DNA from: Sphingomonas sp.
GTDB lineage: Bacteria; Pseudomonadota; Alphaproteobacteria; Sphingomonadales; Sphingomonadaceae
Direction of reading: 5' to 3'
DNA: 64,000 bases
Assembly (NCBI RefSeq): GCF_025353885.1
Contig: NZ_JANXNX010000115.1
Span: 1 to 64,000 of the forward strand
Shown: positions 8,937 through 17,664 of the stretch, in pieces
How positions within the stretch are numbered: the first letter of the stretch is position 1
Layout: the number at the start of each line of letters is the position of its first letter
Position numbers and translations under genes: made by a program
Notes under the pieces: model-generated
Told to the model about the DNA's origin: nothing
The model's database searches: none
Seen by the model: the letters and a program-made list of their open reading frames with translations, nothing else

Positions 8937-10737
8937 CCTGTGATTTCCTGTTCGCTTGCGCGCCATTGAGTTCGAGTCCGGCAAAGTCTCCGTCATCCCG
9001 CCACGCACGTAGGAGAGCGATGAAAGCGATCGGTCCGGCTCCATAAGGCGAATTGCGATCGGCAACCGACGAAGCGCGGCCTTCATTGTTGTAAAAGCCG
9101 GGCGTACATTGTTCGAGAAATGACCGCCGCGCGCCGCTCATACCCATGATGGTTTTAACCCATTGCGCTTCGGCTTCTGCCGTTGCTTCGATGGTCGTGA
9201 TCCCACGGTTTCGGCATTCTTCGATTACATGGGTGAGATGTTTAGACTGCTCGTCGAGCATATGTGGAAAGTTCACCGACATGCCCGATTGCGAATGGCT
9301 GATGACAAAACAGTTCGGAAATCCTCGAGTATGAAGGCCGTGCAATGAAATCATGCCATCGGCCCATTTATCATGAAGGGCTTGCCCACCGACACCGATG
9401 ACTTCAAATCCCGAACGCTTGGAAAAATCAGTCGACGTCTCGAACCCCGTCGCGAAGATCAAACAATCAACTGGATATTCGACGCCATCGACAACCAGCG
9501 CGTTTTCCGTGATCCGCTCGACCCCCTTGCCTTGGGTATCGACAAGCGTGACGTTGGGTCGATTGAAGCTCTGCAAATACTCGTCATGAAAACAGGGTCG
9601 TTTGCAGTAAAGACTGAACCACGGCTTGAGGGCTTGCGCCGTGCGAGGGTCGTCAACGATGTCATCAATTCTGGTACGAATACGTGCCATCGTCTCAAGA
9701 TCAGCCTGCTCGAGCAGAATACCTGGATCAGCGGTTGAGTCTGCCGCGAGCTTTTCCCGAACGGCGCGTGCTAGCACCGTCCATCCGTCGCCAACCAGAT
9801 CTTCGATATGCAAATCGCCCGTAAACTGAGCGGTAAAGCTTTCGATCCTCCGCTGTTGCCAACCGGGCTGCAAGCCTTCCGCCCAAGCGGCGTCCGTCGG
9901 AGCATTGTCGCGCGCGTCGACAGACGACGGCGTCCGCTGAAAAACCAGTAACTGCTTGGCAGACCGAGCAAGGGGAGGGACGCATTGGACAGCCGTGGCT
10001 CCCGTTCCGATGATCGCAACACGCTTGTCTGCAAGATTGACAAGTGGATCGGTCCCGCTTCCCCCCGTGTAATCATAATCCCAGCGACTGGTATGAAAGC
10101 TGTGACCTGTAAAGGTTTCGATGCCCGGAATTGCAGGCAATTTGGGCCGATTAAGCGGGCCAGTCGTCAATACGACAAACCGCGCCTTCATGTCGTCGTC
10201 GCGATCAGTCTGGACCCGCCAATATTGTTCCTGGGCATCCCAGGTCATGCGCGTCACCTGTGTCGAAAAGACAGCATTGTTGTAAAGGTCGTAATGTTCA
10301 GCAATGCGCCCACAATGCTGTCGAATTTCAGCTGCTTTCGAGTAGCGTTCGACCGGCATGTAGCCGGTTTCTTCGAGTAACGGGAAATAGATGTAGCTTT
10401 CGACGTCGCAGGCCGCCCCCGGATAGCGGTTCCAATACCAGGTCCCGCCGACGTCCCCGCCGACTTCGACGATCCGCACACTTGCAATTCCGGCCTCACG
10501 AAGTCGAGCGGCTGTCAGCAGACCGCCGAACCCCCCGCCGACGACGAGCACATCAACGGTATCGCTTAGCGGTTCGCGCGGTTGATACGACGAATAGGGA
10601 TCGGCGGCCAAATGCTCCAGACCGTCGGAGATGTTCCGATATTCACGGGCACTCGCGTGCTCCCTCCGCTTGCGCTCCTCTTCGTAGCGCGCGCGGAGGG
10701 CATTGTAGTCAGTCTTTGCGGTGTCGGCCTCGGCCAT
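8929..10737 (-). CDS. Type I Baeyer-Villiger monooxygenase (flavin, NADPH)
   Basis: The 602-residue enzyme inserts one oxygen next to a ketone to give an ester or lactone, using FAD and NADPH. The FAD-binding fold shows 'VLVVGGGFGGLLTAARL'. The type I fingerprint FxGxxxHxxxW(P/D) is seen as 'FTGHSFHTSRWD'. A second nucleotide fold, 'VAIIGTGATAVQCVPPLA', binds NADPH. 'DCLIFATGFET' is the usual late motif. The N-terminal 'LRARYEEERKRREHA' helix and overall length resemble the phenylacetone / steroid / cyclopentadecanone monooxygenase branch rather than the shorter cyclohexanone type. The TAA stop overlaps the SDR start by 8 bases. Together with the TonB receptor it points to a bulky hydrophobic ketone; the exact substrate is not predictable. 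Confidence 0.93.
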   Translation of the reverse strand: MAEADTAKTDYNALRARYEEERKRREHASAREYRNISDGLEHLAADPYSSYQPREPLSDTVDVLVVGGGFGGLLTAARLREAGIASVRIVEVGGDVGGTWYWNRYPGAACDVESYIYFPLLEETGYMPVERYSKAAEIRQHCGRIAEHYDLYNNAVFSTQVTRMTWDAQEQYWRVQTDRDDDMKARFVVLTTGPLNRPKLPAIPGIETFTGHSFHTSRWDYDYTGGSGTDPLVNLADKRVAIIGTGATAVQCVPPLARSAKQLLVFQRTPSSVDARDNAPTDAAWAEGLQPGWQQRRIESFTAQFTGDLHIEDLVGDGWTVLARAVREKLAADSTADPGILLEQADLETMARIRTRIDDIVDDPRTAQALKPWFSLYCKRPCFHDEYLQSFNRPNVTLVDTQGKGVERITENALVVDGVEYPVDCLIFATGFETSTDFSKRSGFEVIGVGGQALHDKWADGMISLHGLHTRGFPNCFVISHSQSGMSVNFPHMLDEQSKHLTHVIEECRNRGITTIEATAEAEAQWVKTIMGMSGARRSFLEQCTPGFYNNEGRASSVADRNSPYGAGPIAFIALLRAWRDDGDFAGLELNGAQANRKSQDA

Positions 10738-10777
10738 TTATCGGTTCCATTTCAATCTCGTATCGGCCAAGTCTTGC

Positions 10778-13258
10778 TTAGAACGTCTTTCGCAAAGTTA
10801 CCCCGTATGTCCGAGGCTGCGTGATATAAGCGCTGTAGCTTCCCGACTGGGCCACCGTCGGAAATACCCCGATCAGCGAACGATCTTTCGTCAGATTGCG
10901 TGCCCAGACCATCACCTCGAGCTTGGAGAGCTTGTCGACAAAACCGGCGCTCGCATTCACATTGTTGATCCCCCACGTGGCGATGTTGGGAGGAGCAGTT
11001 TCGGTCAGGTAAGTATTGCTCGAATAATCATATTCGCCGCGGACATACGCGTTGAAGCGCTCGCCAAAGTCCTGAGAAATTGTCGCAGAAGCCGAAAAGC
11101 TCCATTTTGCAATGCCTGCCGGCTTTGTTCCCGAAAGGTCGCGGGATGGTGGAATGCGACCCGTGACCGGGTTCACCGGGCAGCGCGCGGTGTCATAAAC
11201 ATAGCAAGGGGCTGCCGTGAACGAGTCATATTTGGGATCGAGGTAAGTAACAGCGCCGGTCAGCGCGAGCCAGCGAACAGGAGCGTAGGCGGTATCAACC
11301 TCAAATCCGCGTACAGACTGTTTCCCGGCATTGACCAGATTATAGGCTACACCGTCGTAGGCGTTGGACTGAAATCCTTTGATGCTCTGCTTGAAGACTG
11401 CAAGATTGAAATAACCACCTTGAAACTTCGCCTTTAGACCCGCTTCGTAAACTTGCACATTTTCGGGATTGACCGTTCGACCCAACCCCTGCGCATTCGG
11501 CGGACGCGTGTTCTCGGTCAAATTGACCGCGCCCGCTTTCCAGCCTGTCGAATAGCTGACGTAGGCATTGACGAATCCAAGATCATAAGCAGCGCGAGCG
11601 GCATAAGTGACCTTGTCGCCTTTCAGAATACCGGACTCGTTTGCGTTGGGATAATTCACAGGGGCGTGGTTGGCGGTATCCCCAAAGAAGAATTGCAGAC
11701 CACCAAGCCCTCCAAAAGCGTTCACTGGCGCTCCCAAAAAGGCAAGGTTTGGAACATTCTGCAAATTCAATGACGAGAAGGGATCGTTCAACACGATATT
11801 GGCGGTCGAACGCTTGCGGTCATTAAGATAAGCGAGCCCCCCGGTCAGGGTCAGGCGATCGGTGACTTTATATTCGGCCTGGCCGAATATCGAATAAGAC
11901 CGCTGATATAGCTTGAACTGTTCCGAAATTCCCTGTCCTGCCTGGAAATAGGTGGATCCTGGAACAATGCTGGCGTTCAGGGGGATCCCAGCAAAGCCAC
12001 CGCGCTGGATAGTTTCGAGTTGTCGGATGGCGCCGCCGCTGAGCGCGTCGGCATAAGCGCGAATATCGCGACCGTAAGTAATGGCATCTGCGGAACTGAG
12101 CTTTTCATCCTGATAAAATCCACCGATCAGCCAGCTCAACGGGCCTTTTCCGTTGGACGCAAGCCTGAATTCCTGAGTGAACGTCTTTATTCTTATTGCG
12201 TCGGCGCGATTGGCGAGGTCGGCTCCGCTGAAATCGACGTCCTCGCGCGTTTGGTTTTCCTGATCCCGATAGGCCGTGATCGATGTCAGCTTTGCAAATC
12301 CAACATCGAGATCGACCTGTCCCGAGATACCCTCACCGCGCACACGATTTACCGGATCCGTATTCGCGTTGACATTGCGGTCGAAAATCCTGGCAGGATC
12401 GCTGATGCCCTTGCCCAGGCCGGCTGGAGGCGCTGCGCCGATAAACTGTGTAGCCGGGCCATTAAATATCTGGCCGACCCCGCAACAACGCTCTTTTATC
12501 AGGTTATAGTCCGCAATGACGCGAACCGAGAGCGTCGATGTCGGCTGCCACAAGACGTCGCCACGGAGCGACCAGCGATTGCGGTCGTTCTGCTTGCCGC
12601 CCGTCGTCAAGTTGTGAAGATAACCGTCCCGCTCATTGACAGTACCCGACACGCGAACCGCAAGCGTTTCGCTGATCGGTCCCGTGAACGTTCCGCGCGT
12701 CTGGATGAGGCCATAATTTCCAATGCTGGCTTCGGCCTTTCCGCCGAATTCAAACTGTGGCTTGCGCGTGACGATGCTGATCGCGCCGGCCGACACGTTT
12801 TTGCCGAAAAGCGTTGACTGGGGTCCGCGCAAGACCTCGATGCGTTCGACTTCAGGAAGGTCGTCAAGAGCCGCCGAACTGCGCGAGCGGTACACGCCAT
12901 CGATGAAAACGCCGACCGATGATTCAATGCCCGGATTGCCATTGCCGTTGCCAAAGCCGCGGATGATGAAGTTGGTCTGACCGACTGTATTGAATTGTGA
13001 GACCTTCAGCGACGGCACAACCGACTGGAGATCGATCAAATCTCGAATCTGGGCCTTTTCAAGCGTCGCCTGACTTGTGACCGAAACCGAAATTGGAACG
13101 TCCTGCAGCGTCTGTTCGCGCTTCGTGGCGGTAACGATGATATCTTCTGAGTCGCGCGCCGTGTCCGATGGTGGCGGGGCGGTCGAACTCTGGGCCAACA
13201 CTGGTGTGCTGACAGCTAGCGCAATTAGCGATACGCCCAATAGAACTGTGCCTTGCAT
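10778..13258 (-). CDS. TonB-dependent outer-membrane receptor of the BVMO operon
   Basis: The 826-residue full-length receptor starts at ATG 13258 with GGGAGAG upstream. A signal peptide ends near 'STPVLAQ'. The TonB box region reads 'EDIIVTATKREQTLQDVPIS', typical of sphingomonad receptors for organic substrates. The plug follows ('SVGVFIDGVYRSRSSAALDD', 'RIEVLRGPQSTLFGKN'), then a barrel ending in 'YGVTLRKTF' with a terminal phenylalanine. It is the first gene of a minus-strand operon with the monooxygenase 40 bases downstream. The inferred role is energised uptake of the compound the operon degrades. Confidence 0.93.
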   Translation of the reverse strand: MQGTVLLGVSLIALAVSTPVLAQSSTAPPPSDTARDSEDIIVTATKREQTLQDVPISVSVTSQATLEKAQIRDLIDLQSVVPSLKVSQFNTVGQTNFIIRGFGNGNGNPGIESSVGVFIDGVYRSRSSAALDDLPEVERIEVLRGPQSTLFGKNVSAGAISIVTRKPQFEFGGKAEASIGNYGLIQTRGTFTGPISETLAVRVSGTVNERDGYLHNLTTGGKQNDRNRWSLRGDVLWQPTSTLSVRVIADYNLIKERCCGVGQIFNGPATQFIGAAPPAGLGKGISDPARIFDRNVNANTDPVNRVRGEGISGQVDLDVGFAKLTSITAYRDQENQTREDVDFSGADLANRADAIRIKTFTQEFRLASNGKGPLSWLIGGFYQDEKLSSADAITYGRDIRAYADALSGGAIRQLETIQRGGFAGIPLNASIVPGSTYFQAGQGISEQFKLYQRSYSIFGQAEYKVTDRLTLTGGLAYLNDRKRSTANIVLNDPFSSLNLQNVPNLAFLGAPVNAFGGLGGLQFFFGDTANHAPVNYPNANESGILKGDKVTYAARAAYDLGFVNAYVSYSTGWKAGAVNLTENTRPPNAQGLGRTVNPENVQVYEAGLKAKFQGGYFNLAVFKQSIKGFQSNAYDGVAYNLVNAGKQSVRGFEVDTAYAPVRWLALTGAVTYLDPKYDSFTAAPCYVYDTARCPVNPVTGRIPPSRDLSGTKPAGIAKWSFSASATISQDFGERFNAYVRGEYDYSSNTYLTETAPPNIATWGINNVNASAGFVDKLSKLEVMVWARNLTKDRSLIGVFPTVAQSGSYSAYITQPRTYGVTLRKTF

Positions 13259-13299
13259 GTCTCTCTCCCTGTCGGTCCGGTTATCCGGTCTCGATTCAA

Positions 13300-13328
13300 T
13301 TTTTAGTGCAAACTATATTTTAGTGCAA
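13300..13328 (-). promoter_or_regulatory. Candidate promoter with 11-bp direct repeats, BVMO operon
   Basis: TTTTAGTGCAA occurs twice, at 13301-13311 and 13318-13328, exactly 17 bases apart. Read on the minus strand, the repeat gives TTGCAC (13328-13323), a 17-base spacer and TAAAAA (13305-13300), which fits a sigma-70 promoter for the TonB receptor operon. The duplicated 11-mer could equally be an activator or repressor site. Confidence 0.5.
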
Positions 13329-13329
13329 C

Positions 13330-13344
13330 CTAGAATCTTTCTAG
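13330..13344. promoter_or_regulatory. Candidate TetR operator (perfect 6-3-6 palindrome)
   Basis: CTAGAATCTTTCTAG is a perfect inverted repeat, CTAGAA-TCT-TTCTAG, just upstream of the candidate -35 element of the BVMO operon and 49 bases before the divergent tetR ORF. It has the same geometry as the palindrome at 2291-2305 but a different sequence, as expected for a different TetR protein. Confidence 0.55.
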
Positions 13345-13393
13345 TGGATTTGATTGCGTTGGGGCAGGATGCCTGTTTTAGACGATCACCGGA

Positions 13394-14029
13394 TTGGAGA
13401 TGGCTTTGTCGGACAGCGTACAGCCCGCCGTCGCGGCGAAAATCACCAAGGGTGTTTCTCGCAGCTTGAAATCTGCCGGAAAGCGCGATGCTATCATTCG
13501 CGCCGCGATTGAAATCATCAACGAAAAGAGTTTCGCGCTTGCGACCATGACCGAAATTGCCGGTAGCTTGGGAATGCGCGACGCCGCGCTTTATTATTAT
13601 TTTTCGGACAAGCAAACACTCGTTTTTGCGTGCCATGTGCGTTCGCTAGAACGATTTGAAGCTTTGCTCGCCGGCGTGGCGCACTCGAACGGCAGCGGTC
13701 TTGTAAAACTTCGGCAATTCATCAAGCACATGTTGGTCGATTCTGCAAAAAATGGACCTCAGCTGTATTTCGGCGACCACTCCTATTTGGATGCAGCAAA
13801 CCGGCAGACAATCGATACCTGGGCGGCACGCCTTACCGCTGGCCTTGAGCGTTTTATTATTGACGGAATAGAGGACGGCTCGGTGGTAGAATGCGAAACC
13901 GCGATGGTGGTTCAACTTCTTCTTGGGACACTGATCTGGCTGGCCAAATGGGTTCCTGCCGACATAACCGTTGACCGGCTAATGTCTTCAATTTCGGCGT
14001 TTGGTTTTCATGGTCTGGAAACTCGATAA
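13394..14029 (+). CDS. TetR family regulator divergent from the BVMO operon
   Basis: The product has about 210 residues. The DNA-binding domain reads 'KRDAIIRAAIEIINEKSFAL', 'TMTEIAGSLGMRDAALYYYF' and 'SDKQTLVF', a clean TetR helix-turn-helix; the 'AALYYYFSDK' variant is common in KstR/FadR-like TetR proteins that sense acyl-CoA or lipid-like ligands. The start is uncertain: TTG 13394 (track), ATG 13400 with GGAG directly abutting it, or TTG 13406 with better GGAG spacing. A palindrome and a promoter-like repeat lie between it and the TonB receptor gene, so it likely represses the operon until substrate or an intermediate is present. Confidence 0.86.
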   Translation: MEMALSDSVQPAVAAKITKGVSRSLKSAGKRDAIIRAAIEIINEKSFALATMTEIAGSLGMRDAALYYYFSDKQTLVFACHVRSLERFEALLAGVAHSNGSGLVKLRQFIKHMLVDSAKNGPQLYFGDHSYLDAANRQTIDTWAARLTAGLERFIIDGIEDGSVVECETAMVVQLLLGTLIWLAKWVPADITVDRLMSSISAFGFHGLETR

Positions 14030-14308
14030 GGCGAAGGTTTTGGAGAATGTGTGGGCCCGGCCAACGGGTCGTTACGTTTGCCAACGCATCGCGATAGACT
14101 TTACGGATAAGGACGATTATGACCGATTTTGAGCAGCAAGGAATGCTGGAGAACCGAAGGTGAAGCCCATTCCGATTGCCTCCCCCGCGCGGCTGCGCAC
14201 GTCACACCCAAATCCGATCGGCAAGTGCTTACTGATCATTGGTGGTGCTTCTGATAATGCAAGGATGTGCACCGGACACGGGTATTTTATGAACGCAGGC
14301 TGCTGTCG
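14030..14308. other. Intergenic stretch, no supported gene
   Basis: About 280 bases lie between the tetR stop and the lactonase start. Only short ORFs occur (for example ATG 14119 with 13 sense codons). No clear promoter, palindrome or known coding fragment was recognised. The change from ketone catabolism to sugar-acid genes falls here. Confidence 0.5.
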
Positions 14309-15169
14309 ATGAAAGTCGAACGGGCCTTGGCGGTCGGCGCGACGCTGGGGGAGGGGCCTGCATGGATACGCGGGGCGCTGTGGTTCGTGGATATCAAGGG
14401 GCAGTTGATCCATTGCTTCGATCCCGCGAGCGGCGCGCATCGCCAATGGGTCACCCCCGAACAGGTTGGCTGGGTCTTGCCGTCAGTGAATGACGGGATG
14501 ATCGTCGGTCTGCAGAGCGGTTTGCATCGGTTTGATCCGCGGACCGAAACGTTCACGCATTTGCATGATCCTGAGCCCGACAATCCGGGCAATCGCCTCA
14601 ACGACGGTACGACCGACGCGCAGGGGCGGCTGTGGTTCGGCAGCATGGACGATGGTCATGTCGACAAGACTGGTCGCCTGTATTCCCACAACGCTGGAAC
14701 CGTCGCCGACACCGGCCTGCCGCCAGTCCCTATCACCAACGGACCTGCGATTAGTGCCGACGCGCGAACGCTTTACCACACCGACACGCTCGCCAAGATC
14801 ATCTGGCGGGTTCCCATCCAAGACGACGGTGCGCTGGGACGGGCAGAACCGCACATTAAAATCGAGGATGGTGCCGGATATCCAGACGGATCGGTCCTCG
14901 ATGCCGAGAATTGCCTATGGACGGGCCTCTATGGCGGATGGGGCATTCGTCGCTACGATCCGGCGGGTGCACTCATCCAGACCGTTCGATTGCCGGTCTC
15001 CAACGTGACTAAGATGGCATTCGGTGGGCCGGACTTGCGCGTTGCCTATGTAACGACAGCGCGCCAAGGGCTGAACGCGCAGGCTTTGGCCGAGCAACCT
15101 ATGGCGGGCGATGTGTTCACCTTTGAGGCAGGGGTTGCCGGGGTCGCGCTCGCCGACGCGAATATTTAA
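14309..15169 (+). CDS. SMP-30/gluconolactonase-family sugar lactone hydrolase
   Basis: The preferred start is ATG 14309 ('MKVERALAVGATLGEGP'), because the family begins close to the 'GEGPAW' metal-binding motif; the track start (GTG 14267) adds 14 residues. The 286-residue six-bladed propeller shows the expected motifs: 'LGEGPAWIRGALWFVDI', 'NRLNDGTTDAQGRLWFGSMD', 'TNGPAISADARTLYHTDT' and 'YPDGSVLDAENCLWTGLYGG'. It is expected to open an aldonolactone (pentono- or hexonolactone) to the free sugar acid with a divalent metal. The next gene is a sugar MFS transporter 26 bases downstream, and a sugar acid dehydratase is nearby, so a non-phosphorylative sugar oxidation route is likely. The lactone-forming dehydrogenase is not in the window. 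Confidence 0.88.
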   Translation: MKVERALAVGATLGEGPAWIRGALWFVDIKGQLIHCFDPASGAHRQWVTPEQVGWVLPSVNDGMIVGLQSGLHRFDPRTETFTHLHDPEPDNPGNRLNDGTTDAQGRLWFGSMDDGHVDKTGRLYSHNAGTVADTGLPPVPITNGPAISADARTLYHTDTLAKIIWRVPIQDDGALGRAEPHIKIEDGAGYPDGSVLDAENCLWTGLYGGWGIRRYDPAGALIQTVRLPVSNVTKMAFGGPDLRVAYVTTARQGLNAQALAEQPMAGDVFTFEAGVAGVALADANI

Positions 15170-15195
15170 AAAAACGATAATCAAGGGAGAGCGAA

Positions 15196-16614
15196 ATGGC
15201 GACTGCCGACCAACACGGATCTGCACCCGAAACGGACAACATCGGATTCATCGCGGCAATCGTGGCTGTGGCGACGATTGGAGGGCTGTTGTTCGGCTAT
15301 GACAGTGGCGCAGTGAATGGAACGCAGGACGGATTGCGGGCGGCGTTCGCGCTCAGCGATGGTGGCCTTGGCTTCACCGTCGGATCGCTGTTGATCGGTT
15401 GCTTTATCGGGGCATTCTTTGCCGGCACGCTGGCCGACTCGATGGGGCGGCGCAATGTGATGCGCCTTGCCGCAATTCTCTTTCTGATCGGTGCGCTGAC
15501 CCAGGGCTTTGCACATGCCCACCCTCTGTTCGTCGTCGCGCGCATCTGCGGCGGTATCGCGGTCGGTGCGGCCAGCGTATTGTCGCCCGCTTATATTTCC
15601 GAGGTCGCGCCCGCCAACATTCGCGGGCGCATGACAACGGTCCAGCAGATAATGATCATCACGGGGCTGACCGCAGCGTTCGTGGTGAACTATTTCCTGA
15701 CCCAGGCGGCGGGTGCGTCGACAAGCCCATTCTGGTTGGGCATCGCCGCCTGGCGCTGGATGTACCTGATGCAGGCGATCCCGGCGTTGGTATTCCTCGT
15801 TGCCCTGTATTTCATTCCTGAAAGCCCTCGGTTCCTGGTTTCGAAGGGGCGGAATGAACAGGCCTTGATCGTGCTGGCAAAGCTGTTCGGCCCTGCTGCA
15901 GCCGCTCCCAAGCTCGACGAGATTCGGGCGAGTTTTTCGGTCGACCACCGGCCCCGGCTGTCCGACGTCCTGGCGCCGGGAACCCTATTGCGACCCATTG
16001 TCTGGGCCGGGTTATTGCTGGCGGTTTTCCAGCAGCTGGTCGGTATCAACGTCATTTTCTATTATGGTTCGACGTTATGGCAGGCGGCCGGATTTTCGGA
16101 ATCGCAAGCGCTGATGACCAATATCATCTCGGGTAGCGTGTCGATCGTCGCATGTTTCGTTACGGTCGGCCTGGTCGACAAGATCGGTCGCAAGCCTTTG
16201 CTGCTGATCGGTTCGGCCGGGATGGCGATTACGCTGTTCACGATGGTTTATGCTTTTTCCACCGGCACCCTTATCGACGGAAAGCTGACGCTACCGGGCA
16301 ATATGGGCCAGGTCGCCGTGGCTGCGGCGCTGACCTATTCGGTGATGTTCAACGTCAGCTGGGGCCCGGTAATGTGGGTAATGCTGGGTGAAATGTTCCC
16401 GAACCAGTTGCGCGGGTCGGCGCTGGCGGTTTGCGGTTTTGCCCAGTGGTTCGCCAACTACCTCGTTGCCCAATCCTTTCCGATCATGCTCGGCAGTATC
16501 GGACTGGCCAAAAGCTATGCCTTTTATGCGGTCTGCGCGACGATCAGCTTTTTCCTGGTCCAGAAGTTCATTCAGGAGACCAAGGGCAAGGAACTGGAAG
16601 CGATGGAAGGCTAA
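15196..16614 (+). CDS. MFS sugar transporter (sugar porter family)
   Basis: The 472-residue, 12-helix protein follows AGGGAGAGCGAA, a strong ribosome site. Sugar-porter signatures are present: 'GGLLFGYDSGAVNGTQDGL' in helix 1, 'GTLADSMGRRNVM' in loop 2-3, 'PESPRFLVSKGR' after helix 6, 'QQLVGINVIFYYG' in helix 7, 'VDKIGRKPLLLIG' and a C-terminal 'ETKGKELEAME'. It resembles proton-coupled galactose/arabinose/xylose/glucose symporters. It is co-directional with the lactonase and convergent with the GntR regulator, and is probably the sugar uptake step for this pathway. The exact sugar is not predictable. Confidence 0.93.
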   Translation: MATADQHGSAPETDNIGFIAAIVAVATIGGLLFGYDSGAVNGTQDGLRAAFALSDGGLGFTVGSLLIGCFIGAFFAGTLADSMGRRNVMRLAAILFLIGALTQGFAHAHPLFVVARICGGIAVGAASVLSPAYISEVAPANIRGRMTTVQQIMIITGLTAAFVVNYFLTQAAGASTSPFWLGIAAWRWMYLMQAIPALVFLVALYFIPESPRFLVSKGRNEQALIVLAKLFGPAAAAPKLDEIRASFSVDHRPRLSDVLAPGTLLRPIVWAGLLLAVFQQLVGINVIFYYGSTLWQAAGFSESQALMTNIISGSVSIVACFVTVGLVDKIGRKPLLLIGSAGMAITLFTMVYAFSTGTLIDGKLTLPGNMGQVAVAAALTYSVMFNVSWGPVMWVMLGEMFPNQLRGSALAVCGFAQWFANYLVAQSFPIMLGSIGLAKSYAFYAVCATISFFLVQKFIQETKGKELEAMEG

Positions 16615-16629
16615 CACACAACGTCCCCA

Positions 16630-16660
16630 CGCGTCACGTCGCAGTGGGCGGCGTGACGCG
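16630..16660. terminator. Candidate bidirectional terminator hairpin
   Basis: Perfect 9-bp arms, CGCGTCACG and CGTGACGCG, flank a 13-base loop between the convergent MFS and GntR genes. No T-run follows, so it may act as an attenuating hairpin rather than a classic intrinsic terminator. Confidence 0.4.
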
Positions 16661-16764
16661 GCGTCGGACCGGCGGCGGCAACCTATCGGATCAGCAGGTG
16701 TCTATGCGGTAGAAAGGGGGCGATTGTATGAGTAATCAAGCCAGAAAAGGTCCCGATATTTTGC

Positions 16765-17556
16765 CTAGAAGTCCAGCTCGATAACCGAACGCGTGTCTTC
16801 CATCGCCAGATGAACCAACTCCCGCATGGCTGCCCCCGCGCCGTCCGCATCCCCCGCAGCGATGCTTTCATAAACTCGCGCGTGATCGGGAATTGGGTCA
16901 CGCGGAAGCACGCGCATACGCTGCTTGAACTGCGTGGTCCAGTTGACGGCGGCACCGATCGACGCACTCAAAACGATCATCGCATCGTTTCTGGTCGCAT
17001 ATAGGATTGCGGTGTGAAATTCCCGGTCGGCCATGCGTCCATTCTCGGTAGCCAAAGTAAACTCGTGCATCCCGGCCAGGGCGTCGCGCATCCGCGCCAA
17101 ATCTTCCTGGTCTCGGCGCGCGGCAGCCATACTGGCCGCCGCCGGCTCGATGATGGACCGGACTTCGAACAGGCTGCGGATAAGACGCGCATCGGGTTCG
17201 CCCGTAAAGGCCCAGGTCAGGACGTCAGGGTCCAGCAAATTCCAGCGATCCCGAGGCAGGACGCGCGTTCCCGCCTTCGGGCGGCTGTGCACCAGGCCCT
17301 TGGCGGTCAGCACCTGAATGGCCTCGCGATAGGCGCAGCGGGACACGTCGAGTTCCTCGGCAAAAGCGATTTCGCCCGACAATGTGTCACCGGGTTTGTA
17401 GATGCCCGAAAGGATCGCAATCCCGATCTTGTTGGCAATCGCGCCTCTCAGGCGCCGACCGGTGGGGCGCGGTGCCAATACGGCCTGTGATGGAGTCAAC
17501 AATGCTGCGGCTTTTCCCGGAAAATTAGAAACCGACTTTGGCAACGCATCCTTCAT
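16765..17556 (-). CDS. GntR/FCD (FadR-type) transcriptional regulator
   Basis: The start is uncertain; ATG 17556 ('MKDALPKS', AGG upstream) is chosen over ATG 17571 and 17607. The product has about 263 residues. The winged helix reads 'GIYKPGDTLSGEIAFAEELD', then 'VSRCAYREAIQVLTAKGLV' and 'SRPKAGTRVLPRD'. The C-terminal FCD domain shows 'IRSLFEVRSIIEPAAASMAA', 'DREFHTAIL' and the late histidine of 'DHARVYESIAAGD', consistent with metal and carboxylate binding. FCD regulators of the DgoR/LgoR/UxuR group sense sugar acids, and it lies just downstream of a sugar acid dehydratase on the same strand, so it probably represses that pathway. Confidence 0.88.
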   Translation of the reverse strand: MKDALPKSVSNFPGKAAALLTPSQAVLAPRPTGRRLRGAIANKIGIAILSGIYKPGDTLSGEIAFAEELDVSRCAYREAIQVLTAKGLVHSRPKAGTRVLPRDRWNLLDPDVLTWAFTGEPDARLIRSLFEVRSIIEPAAASMAAARRDQEDLARMRDALAGMHEFTLATENGRMADREFHTAILYATRNDAMIVLSASIGAAVNWTTQFKQRMRVLPRDPIPDHARVYESIAAGDADGAGAAMRELVHLAMEDTRSVIELDF

Positions 17557-17664
17557 AAGCCTGTGTATCATGCAGGCGGGGCAGGGGGAACCTTGCGGCA
17601 TAACCACATATGCTGAAACGATTTTCGCGGCGGGATAGGCGAGGACGGAAGACGCGCGTTCCGG

